This document shows, one piece after another, positions 26,488 through 37,435 of a stretch of DNA of 64,000 nucleotides (positions are counted from its first letter, which is position 1; each line of letters starts with the position of its first letter). The notes under the pieces were generated by a model. That model did not search any database, was not told where the DNA came from, and was given only the letters and a program-made list of their open reading frames with translations. The stretch is from Hericium rajendrae (Eukaryota; Basidiomycota; Agaricomycetes; Russulales; Hericiaceae): positions 2,212,501 through 2,276,500 of the forward strand of contig CM065879.1 in NCBI GenBank assembly GCA_033439255.1. The letters are read 5' to 3'. A program made the translations under genes and the position numbers.

Positions 26488-29400
26488 TCACCCCCTCTCT
26501 AAGACGCACTTTCGCCTGGAGTGCGTGATGAGCATGGACGGGTCGAGGTAGATGAGTCCACGAAGATTGGGAGCCTTGAGTGCATGCAGATGGTGGGTGT
26601 AGAAGTCAGTGATTGCACCATGGGCATTGGAGAGGGAGGTACGTGAAAGCCACTGATTTTCTGAATCAGGGTAGCCTGCCCATTTGACGAGATATTCAAT
26701 GCCGCGTTTGTTCCAGGTGAGACGAGCATCGAGGACAGACTCAACTTCGTACTCTTCCTCGCCCTCCACAAGGTCAGGTGGTGGTGCAGGGAAGTTGGGA
26801 CCATGAGCATTGGTTTCCTTGTAAGGGGACAACAGGGACGTGTGGAACACCGGGTGGATACGCCAGGTGGGCGGTAGCTTCAGTCGATAAGAGACTGGGC
26901 CCAGGACGTCAGTGATTTCGAAAGGTCCCAGGCGTCGATCAGCAAGCTTAGCTTTGGGTCGCGTGGTTTTGATGTTCTTGCCATCGAGCCAGACCTTGTC
27001 ACCAACCTGGAAGTGGATGGTGTCGTGCATATGGTCCTGGTTGTTGCACTTCATGAGATCAGCAGCTGTTTGAAGGCTGGCCTGGACCTCAGTGCGAAGT
27101 TGTTCAAGGTGACGGAAACGATCCTCGATGGCAGGTGTAGACGATGTGGGGTTGACAGTGGGGATGGCAGTGGGAATATAGCCGAGGAGCATTTCAAATG
27201 GAGCTCGGTTAGTGGCGCTGTGGATACGGTGGTTGTGCGAGAACTCAGCATAAGGGAGCCATTGGACCCAATCATCCTGACGGTAGTTGCAGAAGGTACG
27301 AAGGAACTGCTCGAGTTCTTGATTGATGCATTCTGACTCGCCGTCGGTCTGTGGATGATAGGCGGTGCTGAGGGAGGACTTGATACCAAGTTTGTCAAAG
27401 ACGCCACACATGACTTTGCCTGCATACTGTGGGCCATGATCAGAGATGAGGCGTTCCCAGAGGCCGTAGTTCCGATAAATCCTGTCAAAAAGGATGTCGA
27501 CTGTGCCATCACTGGTAATGGTCTCTTTACAAGGAGTGAAGGAGACGTGCTTTGTAAAATGGTCGATGACCACATTGATGGAGTCATAGCCTTGGCATTC
27601 TGGGAGTTTGACGATGAAGTCCGAGGTAATGTCTTGGAAGGGACGGGTAGGGATGGCATTGGGAATTGTTTCAACATGAGGGCGGTGATTTTGAACCTTG
27701 GTGGCCTGGCAGGTAGCACAGCCATCAACATAATCACGAACAAAGACAGACATACCGGGCCACCAGTAGTTGCGACTGAGGAGCTCATAGGTCTTGTAGC
27801 ATCCTGGGTGACCAGCCATGGGGGTGTCGTGATGCAGCTTGACGATGTCCCGACGAAGGTCCTTGTCAGCAGGGATGTAGACTTTGCCACGAAAGAGGAT
27901 GAGGCCATCCTTGTAGTTCCATTCTTGGAGGTTCTTGATGAGAGAGCGAGGACCATTGTTCAGGATCACATCAAGGGCTTGAACAACCTCAATGTCCTTG
28001 GTCTTGGCATTGCAAATGTGTTGGCAGAGATCAGCATTGCCAATGGACTTGACAGCAGCTGGACGTGTAGCACGGATCTGGAAGTACTTGGGGTCGAGGA
28101 GGACACGATCAGAGTTGTCATCGTCCACCCCCTCTCTATGGTCAGGTCGTCTCGACATGGCATCTGGCCGGTGGTGAATACCGGGTTTGTGGATCAGGGT
28201 GAAGTCAAAACGAGTGAGGAAGAGGGCCCAGCGAGCTTGACGACGACTCAGCTTTTGGGCAGACTTGAAGTATTCCAGGTTCTTATGGTCAGTCCAGATC
28301 TCCACAGTATGGGGAGAACCTTCCAGGTAGTGGCGCCAGGCTTCGAGGGCACGGATGATGGCCAGGAGTTCCTTGTCATAGACGTCGTAGTTGCGTTTGG
28401 GGGCGGTGAAGGCCTTGGAGATGTAAGCGACAGGGTGCCATTGCTCGTCCTCCCCACGCTGGGATAGGATACCTCCTGTGGCATAGTCTGAGGCATCGAC
28501 CTCAACCAGGTAGGGTTTGGACGGGTCAGGCATGATAAGGACTGGGGACGAGGTGAACGCAGCTTTAAGAGCCTCAAAGGCATGTTGACATTCAGCAGAC
28601 CAGGCCCAAGGATGGTCTTTCTTGGTAAGGTCAAACATGGGACGAGTGACTTTGGAGAAGTCCTGGATAAAGTGTCGATAGAAGTTGCCAAAGCCAACAA
28701 AGGACTGGACGTCCTTGACGTTACGAGGGGCAGGCCATTCAGCAATGCCTGCAACCTTGACGGGGTCCATGGCGAGTGTGTTATGGGAGACGATGAGACC
28801 GAGGAACTCAACTGAGGGCTGCTCGAACGAGCACTTCTCTGGTTTGAGGAAGAGGTCATTGTCCTGGAGGCATTGGAGGACTTTGTGCACAAGGTCGCGA
28901 TGTTCTTCGAGGGTTTCAGTGAAAATGAGGATATTGTCCATGTAGATGACGACTTTGCCCGTATCAATGAGATCCTTGAAAAGTTCATTCATCATTCCTT
29001 GGAACGTGGCAGGGGAGTTGGTAAGACCAAAAAACATCACCAGGGGTTCAAAGAGACCACGGTTGGTTTTCAAGGCGGCTTTCCATTCGTCGCCCTCCTT
29101 GATGCGAACGTTGTTGTAACCCCAACGAACGTCCATCTTGGAGAAGACTTTGGCACCCTTGAGCTTGTCAACGAGTTCAGAGATAAGGGGCAGGGGATAT
29201 TCATTCTTGATGGTGCCTTTGTTGAGGGTGCGATAGTCCTGGATGGGGCGTAGTTTTCCATCTTTTTTCTTGATAAAGAAGAAGGGACTCGCCATAGGGG
29301 ATTTGGAAGGACGGATGTAGCCTTTCTTGACCTGGTCATCAAGGAATGAATCGAGGTCCTCCTGCTCGGTAGGAGCCATGGGATAGACCTTGCATGAACG

Positions 29401-30489
29401 GGGTTCAAAACCATCTTTCAGGTCAATGGCGTGATCCCAAGGGCGATGTTCGGGGAGGCGATGAGAGGATTCCTCATCGAAGACAGGTTGGAAGTCCTGA
29501 TACTGAGGGGGAACCATCTCAGCAAAGGACTTCTCTGCAACACGCGTGGCCACATGCTCCGCCAGTTTCTGAGCATTGGTGAAAGAGCGACGGATACAGA
29601 TGGTGTGTTGATAGTCGGGGTCATCGTCTGGTGGGGGTGGTGTGTCCCAGTCAGGGAGAACACCAGCTAGACGAAGGCCCTCTTCAACCCAGTCGTCATC
29701 GACATTAGGTCGGGGGTCATCGTCCTCGGTGAATAGACGTGCAGGGACTTTGGACAGGTGGATGCGGTGAAGGCGGACACCTTGGACTCGGCAAGCGGGG
29801 ATCACGTATTTGGGAAGTGGAGCAGCGACAAATGGTGGGGGCAGTGGGAGCAATGGAGGGGGGCAAGGTGGGGGGAGCAGTACTGCAGCAGCGCTGAGGA
29901 CTGGTGGACGAGGAGCTGAGTGGCGGCGTTCAGTGCGAGTGGACAGATTCTTGACCGGGGGTTTATTCAGAGTGCAAGAGGGAGGGCAGCGAGTCATGTC
30001 GACACGACGAGAGACCCAATCAATTTCAGGGTTGTGTTCCTGTAACCAATCGGTCCCAAGGATAATGTCGTAGTCACCAATGTCAACGAGATAGAACTCA
30101 GCTGTCTCCTCATGGAAGGACGTCGAGTCCTTGGCGTAAATACGGATGTTCTGGTTGACTGAATAGCGAACCCAGCCCATGATGTTTTCGGAGTTGTCCA
30201 CATTGCAAACGGGAAAGGGTTTAGGGAGTTTTTTGAGGGGGAACTGGTGTTTCTTGGCAAACTCGGGGTGTATAATGATGCCTTCTGCACCACTATCGAG
30301 AAGTGCCTCAGCGTCGATTTGTTTCTTGATCGGGGCAGTGATAATCTTGGCCTGGAGCGTAATGGACGGTGTCTGACGGTTGGGCCTGATAGCGGACATG
30401 CGCAAAGATGATGGATACGATTGCTCACAGGGGTCGGATAGTACAGAGAAGTGATTCGATGGATCAAAGAAATGTTTCTTGCCACCCAT
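26488..30489 (-). CDS. pol: Ty3 element A Pol polyprotein (PR-RT-RH-IN-chromodomain)
   Basis: One open frame of 1,333 residues. Domains in order: aspartic protease with LLDSGAEG (about residue 60), reverse transcriptase with RPIQDYRTLN and a FGLTNSP block (about 420-560), RNase H with a VEVDASD start (about 670-790), integrase with an HHCC zinc region (HHDTPMAGHPG..CATCQ) and a core bearing SDHGPQY and HPQTDGESE (about 930-1150), and a C-terminal chromodomain (EYEVESVLDAR..YLVKWAGYP). The chromodomain is thought to guide integration to particular chromatin. Gag lies directly upstream, ending within 25 bases. As a fossil it appears whole. Confidence 0.93.
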   Translation of the reverse strand: MGGKKHFFDPSNHFSVLSDPCEQSYPSSLRMSAIRPNRQTPSITLQAKIITAPIKKQIDAEALLDSGAEGIIIHPEFAKKHQFPLKKLPKPFPVCNVDNSENIMGWVRYSVNQNIRIYAKDSTSFHEETAEFYLVDIGDYDIILGTDWLQEHNPEIDWVSRRVDMTRCPPSCTLNKPPVKNLSTRTERRHSAPRPPVLSAAAVLLPPPCPPPLLPLPPPFVAAPLPKYVIPACRVQGVRLHRIHLSKVPARLFTEDDDPRPNVDDDWVEEGLRLAGVLPDWDTPPPPDDDPDYQHTICIRRSFTNAQKLAEHVATRVAEKSFAEMVPPQYQDFQPVFDEESSHRLPEHRPWDHAIDLKDGFEPRSCKVYPMAPTEQEDLDSFLDDQVKKGYIRPSKSPMASPFFFIKKKDGKLRPIQDYRTLNKGTIKNEYPLPLISELVDKLKGAKVFSKMDVRWGYNNVRIKEGDEWKAALKTNRGLFEPLVMFFGLTNSPATFQGMMNELFKDLIDTGKVVIYMDNILIFTETLEEHRDLVHKVLQCLQDNDLFLKPEKCSFEQPSVEFLGLIVSHNTLAMDPVKVAGIAEWPAPRNVKDVQSFVGFGNFYRHFIQDFSKVTRPMFDLTKKDHPWAWSAECQHAFEALKAAFTSSPVLIMPDPSKPYLVEVDASDYATGGILSQRGEDEQWHPVAYISKAFTAPKRNYDVYDKELLAIIRALEAWRHYLEGSPHTVEIWTDHKNLEYFKSAQKLSRRQARWALFLTRFDFTLIHKPGIHHRPDAMSRRPDHREGVDDDNSDRVLLDPKYFQIRATRPAAVKSIGNADLCQHICNAKTKDIEVVQALDVILNNGPRSLIKNLQEWNYKDGLILFRGKVYIPADKDLRRDIVKLHHDTPMAGHPGCYKTYELLSRNYWWPGMSVFVRDYVDGCATCQATKVQNHRPHVETIPNAIPTRPFQDITSDFIVKLPECQGYDSINVVIDHFTKHVSFTPCKETITSDGTVDILFDRIYRNYGLWERLISDHGPQYAGKVMCGVFDKLGIKSSLSTAYHPQTDGESECINQELEQFLRTFCNYRQDDWVQWLPYAEFSHNHRIHSATNRAPFEMLLGYIPTAIPTVNPTSSTPAIEDRFRHLEQLRTEVQASLQTAADLMKCNNQDHMHDTIHFQVGDKVWLDGKNIKTTRPKAKLADRRLGPFEITDVLGPVSYRLKLPPTWRIHPVFHTSLLSPYKETNAHGPNFPAPPPDLVEGEEEYEVESVLDARLTWNKRGIEYLVKWAGYPDSENQWLSRTSLSNAHGAITDFYTHHLHALKAPNLRGLIYLDPSMLITHSRRKCVLERG

Positions 30490-30512
30490 GGACGACGTGA
30501 CTGGGGGGCGCT

Positions 30513-31502
30513 TTAAAAACCCTCAACCATATCCTTTAATGCAGCCTTTGCCTCTTCCCTCTCTTCCTCGCTCAAGTCCTTCAACTGCAACGATAAGTCG
30601 GCGATGGACCTGTTGATGGCGGGGACAGCAAGGGCAGTGGCTGCATCTTCTGGAGCTACTCCCGGGGCAGAGCCGGTTTCTAGCGCTCGGACACGAGGGA
30701 TTGGGGCACGGGGGTTGGAGTCGGCATTGAGGGGGCAGTCGCGGAAGCCATGGCCCTTCTGGCAGCAGCGGAAGCAACCGCCCTCATGCCTGAGACGCTC
30801 ACGGTCAGGCTCTGAGAGTTTGGGCAGTGGGGCACCTGTAGCAGCAACTGTGCGGGATCGGCCAGTAGATGTGGACTGAGGGGAGTGAGTGCTCACCGGG
30901 GTGCGCCCAGTTGTAGGGCGGGGACTCTGGAACCGGGTGCGCATGAGGTAGGCAGCATTCCTGTCACGGGCCCTCGCCTTCCACTCATCCAGGGTGGTGG
31001 GCGTGGGGTAGCTGCACTGGCAATCATCCCGCAAGGCACTGTTGAGGCCATGCAGGAACCAATCGATCAGGGCCACATCGTTGTAGCTGGTGCAAGGAGC
31101 GAAGGACTCGAACTCGGTAATGTAGTCGACTACTGGGCGCGTACCCATCTGGAGGGTCTGGATGGCATGGGAGGCATCCTTGGAGTTGTCGAGGGGGGAG
31201 AAGTCCAAATTGAAGCGAGTTCGAAGGGCAGCGAGGTTGGCGTAGCGAGGGACATGGGCTGGAGATGTGTTTGCAGCCACAAGATTGTCATCCTCAAGGA
31301 TCTCCTTGACACGCTGAGTGGCCCACTGGCTGGCAATAGGGCCCTGGCAGAGGTTGAGGAAGAGGGAGATCTGGGCGGTATCATCTTTATACCAGGTAGA
31401 GTTGGCGCGAAGGAATAAGCGAATACGCAACTGGAACTCCTTGGACTTGGAACGATCTCCCTCAAAGGGAGCAGGTTTGATGCCAATCTCGGGGTTGGAC
31501 AT
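30513..31502 (-). CDS. gag: Ty3 element A Gag with CCHC zinc knuckle
   Basis: A frame of 329 residues from MSNPEIGIKPAPFEGDRSK. The region LFLRANS..WATQRVKEIL to FESFAPCTSYNDVALIDWFLHGLN is the retrotransposon Gag capsid domain. A zinc knuckle CFRCCQKGHGFRDCP follows near 30745-30790, then a short acidic coiled C-terminus (LSLQLKDLSEEEREEAKA). Coding-like, Pro-rich sequence continues upstream on the same strand toward 32200, so the natural start may be earlier. Gag forms the particle that packages the element RNA. Confidence 0.88.
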   Translation of the reverse strand: MSNPEIGIKPAPFEGDRSKSKEFQLRIRLFLRANSTWYKDDTAQISLFLNLCQGPIASQWATQRVKEILEDDNLVAANTSPAHVPRYANLAALRTRFNLDFSPLDNSKDASHAIQTLQMGTRPVVDYITEFESFAPCTSYNDVALIDWFLHGLNSALRDDCQCSYPTPTTLDEWKARARDRNAAYLMRTRFQSPRPTTGRTPVSTHSPQSTSTGRSRTVAATGAPLPKLSEPDRERLRHEGGCFRCCQKGHGFRDCPLNADSNPRAPIPRVRALETGSAPGVAPEDAATALAVPAINRSIADLSLQLKDLSEEEREEAKAALKDMVEGF

Positions 31503-32727
31503 GTCATCGGGCGGCTGAACAGGGGGAGCTGGGGCAATGATCGGTTTGACGTTGACGGTGGATGTGGATGTAACAGTGGTAATGGGTGGAGCCGGTGAGG
31601 GGATTGGTATTGGGGTTGGGATGCGAGGGGGTAGCGGTGAGCGGAGGACTGCGAGCCGGGTAACTCGCTCTTGCTCGCGGGCTTCTAGGACTTGGTGAGA
31701 GAGAGCGAGTTCAGGTTCAGTGATGAAAACGCTACTGGCCTGCCAAAACCACTGATCTCTTCCTTCTACTAGGTTTGGTCTCCAGCCAACGACTAGGCGT
31801 CGAGAGTTGGAATGGTATGCATAGTACTTCCTGGTAATGGCGTTGAAGATGATACCTGTTGGTACAAAGAGGGGTTCGGTGCGTGCAGGAGGGGAGTCGA
31901 TACTAGGAGGGGCGACGGTGGGGAGCGGTGGAGTGGCTGGGTGTAGGCGGTGGTGTTCTTCTCTGGCAACATCGAAGTCGACGAGTTCGAGGTAGGGGAA
32001 GTCTTCACGCTCAGCGAAGTACCACTGGCGGGTGGCAGGGTCTTGGTGAGAAAAGTGGATCCGGGTGATGCCAGCAAGGGTGTAAACGTGGTAGTCCCCA
32101 AGGGACTCGAAGATCCCGAGTGGGAAGGGTGCAGTGGTCTGGAAGCGGGGGTCGGTGGAATCAATGGTGACAACCTACAGGAAGTCTGCCGCAACTGGAC
32201 GACGTCCAAGGGCACGAGGGTACAAGGTGGTGGAGTACGGGGTTCTGAGGAATCGGTGGCCGAGGCGTTCTCTGGCCCACACAGGCTCAGGCGAGGGTTC
32301 TGGGGTGAAGAAACCTAGTGTGCAAAAGGGAAATGAGGTCGATGGCAGGATGCTCGCAGGGGATCCTCGGTTGGGTTGGCGACAGTGGTAGGCAATGTCC
32401 GAGGCACCAAACGTGAATTCTTGCAAGTCGATGTCAAAAGCAACTCGAATTCGAACGTATAAGGCAATGGAGATAGCACCTGCGCGTGGTTTCCACGATC
32501 TTAATCGAAACCAAACTCCTTCAGCTTCCCAACGCTTCACAGCACAATAGTGGAGGAGGGGAATGAGTGCACTGCCCTCGATGGTGTTGGCGATGGGGAA
32601 GGGGAGATGAGGTTGATGGAATGGATGTCGAGATACGGTGAAGATGTCGGCAGTGAAGGGTTCAAAGAAGAGAGGTATGATGGGCGATAGTAGGGAGGTG
32701 AGGCGGGTGTATGAGAAATCGTCCAGG

Positions 32728-33150
32728 TGTCAAGACTCGGTCGTAGACAGCAGAGAATCACCCAAGTCACCAGCAATGATGAGAGCGAGAGAGCAGAGAG
32801 CGACTAGCAGCGCAGTGACCTGTATTGGAGGTACAGTACAGTACAGACGAAATGGACAATCTAGGGAAATAGGCGAGCGACAGGGAGCCTATAAGTACTG
32901 GGACGACAATGGGAAAAGAACAATGGACACCATAATGGGTCGAACAATAGAGTGAGAACAATGGTGGCCAAAAGGAGAACAATGGGAGGGAGAACAATAG
33001 GATGTCCCAAAGGGGAACAAGGGCATGGGTGAAGGATAGCCCCAGGTCATGTGAGAAAGTGAACATGTGATGGGGCTGCTGGAGCACATGACCGACGCGA
33101 TGCCTTGATGGCAGAGAAGAAGGCGGAGAGAAATGGAGCGATCCGTGACA
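32728..33150 (-). repeat. 5' LTR of Ty3 element A
   Basis: This 423-bp terminal repeat is followed by GTAAG at 33151-33155. It should contain the promoter of the element, which reads on the minus strand toward gag. I could not match the bases just inside it to a tRNA primer site. Confidence 0.93.
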
Positions 33151-34443
33151 GTAAGGTTGCGGTCTTGAATGTGCCGGAAGCCCCAGCATCATGCCAAACA
33201 ATACCAATGATAGAAGAACGTATTTCTGGTCTTCTCTTCTGCTGGGCCCCAGAACAGGTGGATCGGTGGTAAATGATATCGCCATCCACGAGTCAGTTCC
33301 TTTTCCATGAAAATGGGCGCTGTATTTGGAGTGGATGTGGCCCAGGTCTCGATGACGCTGGGCACCCAATCTGGGCGGGCAACCATGTTTTGAACCCGGC
33401 GGCTGCTCTGAGTATGCTTCAGTCGTGAGGCATTCACAAGATTACGTTCATGTGCGACTGGCATCATCTCGTGAGGAACACGATTTGGCAAGGGAGAAGG
33501 AATACAACTCACGGTCTTGTTGTTGGTGCATTTTCATTCCCATAGCTCTCTGTGTGAGTTGTTCAACGTCATCACGTGGAGCGTATCCACGTGCCGCGAG
33601 CTCAAAGAGGGGGCCATTAGCTGACTCTTCGACTGACCCAGCCGGCACTCCTTCGTCCCGCCACTCGCTGATCTCAGCACCAACGAAATTACACCAATCT
33701 ATCAACCGAAGGAAGCCCTTTTGATATGAGGGTGAAGGCAGGTGGTATTTGGAGAGGGAGACATGCAGATACACGGTTATATTCCTAGATTCAAGCATCT
33801 GGTACACGCGGGGGTCGGTGGTGATACTGCCACGAGTGGGAATACATGTTAAGGCTTGTCGGTTTGAAGTGCTACTAGTGAACCAATCACAGAAAGCTTG
33901 CAACTCAAGCAGGTGGCGCTGAATTGTTCGAACAGCCTCGATGATATCGCGCCTGGAGCATGGGGCATCTTTCAGTCTTATCAGAGCAGATAGTATGCAG
34001 CGAGGTGCGGTGGAGGGAAAGGATACATGACGATAACAGGAAAAGTCATTGATACGAGAGAAACACAGTTGCGTGCGTGCTTGAAGAAGTTCTCGCTCGT
34101 TGCACAATTCGTCGATCCACTTCTGCGCTAACACAACGCGCGTGGGGAAAGTGGGGTGGGGACATAGATCGGATCGTGTGGGCAGGCGATACAGAACGGA
34201 GCATGAGGTGTTCTTGGTAGGTAAGCGTATCCAAGCCAAGTACAGGGAACGAGGATCAAAAGGTTGCGGGAAGCGGGTCCAGTTGTGCGGACCCCACAAA
34301 CCGTCGCTGCGAACCAACGCCGTCTTGTCATCTGGCAATTCAGGGATATAGGTCGCATGCGCTGCGACGACCATCTCTCCGGGTGCCCATCCAAGGGCCC
34401 AACATGCGAATGGAAGGTCTAAGCGACGTAGAGAAGCAGACAT
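33151..34443 (-). CDS. 5' exons of the gene interrupted by Ty3 element A
   Basis: From Met at 34443 (MSASLRRLDLPFACWALGWA) a long exon runs to about 33510, ending MHQQQDRE before a GTGAGT donor. A second coding block (NASRLKHTQSSRRVQNMVARP, then GWRYHLPPIHLFWGP) reaches the retroelement junction at 33150. The exon is rich in Trp, Arg and Cys and has no domain I recognise. It faces the same way as the TET/JBP-like exons at 21935-26064. The insertion target GTAAG lies inside this transcription unit, so I read these as the 5' part of the same gene. An upstream Met at 34512 in the same frame is a less likely start. Confidence 0.55.
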
Positions 34444-34630
34444 CTTAAGGGAAAAAATCAAAATGTAATGAGTCAGTTTAATGACAACCACAAGGAAACT
34501 ATGCACAGTCATACCTTATCTTCACTGGCCTATATACTAGCTACGGTAGCTACGGTGCCGTGGAGATCCGATCAAAGTATGGGCCGACAATTTCAGCACC
34601 TCAGCAAGATACTGGGGTGATTGAAGTATA

Positions 34631-34772
34631 TGAGATCTGAGCGCACAAAGCGTGGAGCTCTTTTCTCATACACCGTGCCCAATAGGAGGCAAAGAGTGAG
34701 ATGGGAGATGGGGAAGAAGTATGTACGATCGGAGCGCACAAGGCGTGGAGCTCGTTTCATGCAGACAATGCC
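34631..34772. repeat. Short direct repeat pair
   Basis: The segments at about 34631-34680 and 34723-34772 share the core GAGCGCACAA(A/G)GCGTGGAGCTC. They are spaced about 92 bases apart, upstream of the split dioxygenase gene. These could be promoter elements or remnants of a tandem duplication. Confidence 0.6.
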
Positions 34773-35181
34773 AGAGATGGCCAGCACTGAGTATATCTAG
34801 TGAGAGCTACAAAACAAAGCAATGAGAAGGCAACAAGAAGGGTCAGCAAATGGGGAATCAAGATAAATTTACTCACATTTGGCAGATCTAGACAGAGTCG
34901 AGACGAATTAGCAGAGGAACAAAGTGGGAAGGAGAGTGGACAGCAGAGACGTGAAAAAGTGGCGAGGTGAAGCTGAGGTGTCCAAGGCTCGCCTGAGGAT
35001 GACATAAGCAGGATCTATTGCACGCCTATGAGACGACACCTCTGACAGTGTGACAGGCGTCCGTACCAAGTCCTCCCTAGTCCTCCTCGCATACAATTCC
35101 TGTAGCACTCGTCTTTTCTGTTTTTGCATGAACAAGCCCTGCTATATAATTCCATAGGCGATTAATATAGATGAGCCAGCG

Positions 35182-35527
35182 TAATCACCCTCTCTTCTCT
35201 CGATGATTCCTCGAGGGTGCAGCTACCTCGGCCGTCCCATTTCTCTTTTTTTTTGCAGGTATACATGACTAGGCCGCAGCGCTGCACCAATCGACTCCAC
35301 GCTCTGTGCGTCGGGAGGTGCGTCGCCCAGGTCGCTTTGGTCATCTTTGTGCCGTAACCACCCTCTCTTCTCTCGATGATTCCTTGAGGGTGCGGCTACC
35401 TCGGCCGCCCCATTTCTCTTTTTTTTTGCAGGTATACATGACTAGGCGGCAGCGCCGCACCAATCGACTCCACACTCTGTGCGTCGGGAGGTGTGTCACC
35501 CAGGTCGCTTTGGTCACCTTTGTGCCT
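35182..35527. repeat. Tandem duplication, two copies of 173 bp
   Basis: Copy 1 spans 35182-35354 and copy 2 spans 35355-35527. Both open TAA(T/C)CACCCTCTCTTCTC and contain the run CCCATTTCTCTTTTTTTTTG followed by CAGGTATACATGACTAGGC. Differences are few and mostly transitions. No coding potential is recognised. Confidence 0.85.
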
Positions 35528-36301
35528 GTGCCAACACTGCGCTTCAGACCACCCATACATGATTGACCGATTGTCCTGCCATCCCGGCGTTTCTTTCTCC
35601 ATACATGTAACGGATGCCGGGTGCCGAGTGATGTCATGCGACGCCAGGCGCCGGGAGCCATCACGCGCCAACACGGAATCTCGAGGTAGCCAGGCCCGGA
35701 AGCGCCGCCTTCCCGATTAGGTAGTCAAGCCACACCGGCCGACCTACTGTACAGTTGAGGGCGGACCTGCAATCTTATTTTCTTCCGTATTTAGTGTACG
35801 TCTTGTGTAGGAAAAAGATCATCATTTTCATTGTCTATCATCTTCCGAATCTTACTTCTCTTTTCTTGCTTTTTCCTTTCTCTCGAACGACATCTGCACG
35901 CGCGCTCCGAACGAGCGCCCGCGCCTTGCTTCTGAACGAGGAAATCGAAGCGCGCCCACATACGCAAATCCGGCCAAAGGCTGTCTTTGGTGAGTGGACC
36001 GCCTCGTCTTCTTTTTCTCTCCACGACGCGTCGTCCGAGGTAACAGGCGAGTTCGCCTGCCTCGTCCTCCGTCCCTCCGATTCCTAGGAGTCTTTGTCGA
36101 GCCGAACTGAGACTTCTCGTTCGACTTTGACTCGGGCGCCTCGCTTGGACTCGAGGACCGCACACACCTCTGCTCTCCAACGCCCGCTAGCCACGGTGAG
36201 GACTCCCGGTACTTGCGACCGTTGCGTCACAAAGGTGGACATATCCGGAAGTCCTTCACCCCTAGCCGACCTTCTTTCCTCCAAATCTCAAAGCTTTCGA
36301 T

Positions 36302-37435
36302 ATGGCTCCCAAGACTCGCAGCAGCCGAGCGGATCCGCCCGTGGCTCCGACGCCTGCTCCATCTCCAGTTGCCCCGGATGGAGAAGGCGACGCTGGCGAT
36401 CCATCCCTAGCTGTACCATTGCCGGATGCCGACGAGGCGAATTCGCCTCAGCGGGATCCTCCTCCCCATCTCGGGCTGCCGCTCGCGGACGACTCTCTTT
36501 CGACTTCGCGTGGATCTAACGAGGACGCGCCCGCACTCGCCCTTCACGTCGCGACAGCGGCAGCCATCTATGATGAGTTTCAACAAACTCTCGTCGATCG
36601 TACCCTCCTGCCAGAGTACATAGCCGGTCGCAATTTCGCGCGCTATACCGAGGCTGTTATCATCAATCGCAGAATCCAGGCAGACGGATCACCTCGCTTC
36701 CAATTATCTTTCACGGAAGCATCGGTATTACACACCCTCGTCGAGCGCGTCCAAGGCTTCCTCGACCGTCTGTTCCAGCTGTTCCCTTCCGAAATGCACG
36801 CCGGTCAGATAGCATACCAAATCGATCCCAACTTCCGCCTGCAAGGCGTGCTGGAGGGCTGCGAATCCGCTATGCAAGTCTTCATGAACTGGCAAGTGCT
36901 CGGATATCGTCTTCAGCGCGGGGCTCGATTCGTCGAGAAGTACCGCCAGGAGTTTGTCACTGAACAGAGACCTCCGTCTCCAGCCTCCTCCACTGCTTCT
37001 GGCTTACAAGCTCGCCAACAGACGGCAGTTCACTCAGAATATCTGCGCCAACTCTATGCTTCGAATTCCATCAAAACGCGGCTCCCTGTTCACCGTCAGG
37101 AACTCTTCCAACAGAATCCTCCCGTGTCCCTACGGGCCATTATTCCAGTTCCCAACGAGGTCCGCAACCTGGACTGCCCTCCGTACCCATCCGAACAAGA
37201 CAGGTCGTCAGCTCCGTTAGCCACCTCCGCTTTCGCCGCTTCAGGACAGTCCTCGTTGTCACAAGCCGACGTATCGGCCATAGATCATGGGCTGACTATG
37301 GCCGAAGGGGATTCGACTTACCGCGGCCCCGATTATTCCCATCGATACGACGCAAGGCCTCTTAGTAATGCTACCTTCGACCAAGGACTGCGAACCCGTC
37401 CGAGTTCGACGGCGCTACCCATAGAACCAGCCGTG
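36302..37435 (+). pseudogene. gag: Ty3 element B gag, 5' part
   Basis: Starts MAPKTRSSRADPPVAPTPAP with a Pro/Asp-rich leader. A helical region with repeated Gln/Arg follows (IAGRNFARYTEAVIINRRIQ; a VQGFLDRLFQLFPSEMHAG segment). The coding sequence runs directly into the left end of the KDZ transposon. It is treated as a fossil. Confidence 0.75.

Larger units (their letters stand above)
26065..33150 (-). mobile_element. Ty3-type chromovirus (LTR retrotransposon A), whole-looking, 7,086 bp
   Basis: LTRs of equal length (423 bp) lie at both ends and the outer ends read TGTCAAG..CCGTGACA. The element is flanked by a perfect 5-bp target duplication GTAAG (26060-26064 and 33151-33155). A purine-rich tract just inside the left LTR (26488-26500, read on minus as a GAGAGGGGGTGA-like run) marks the 3' end, so the element reads on the minus strand. 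Gag and Pol are both long and open. Pol has the order protease, reverse transcriptase, RNase H, integrase, chromodomain, which places it in the Ty3 chromovirus clade. The two LTRs differ at about nine of 423 positions (about 2%), indicating a fairly recent insertion. It interrupts the TET/JBP-like gene. Confidence 0.95.
34444..35790. other. Non-coding region with two direct repeats
   Basis: This lies upstream of the split gene and should contain its promoter. A roughly 50-base motif occurs twice, near 34631 and 34723 (shared core GAGCGCACAA-GCGTGGAGCTC). A 173-bp tandem duplication at 35182-35527 is described separately. No gene is seen. Confidence 0.5.

Noticed and set aside
27013-28467. Plus-strand open frames across the Ty3 element A pol gene
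   Set aside because: They are antisense shadows of the 1,333-residue Pol frame and match no protein.
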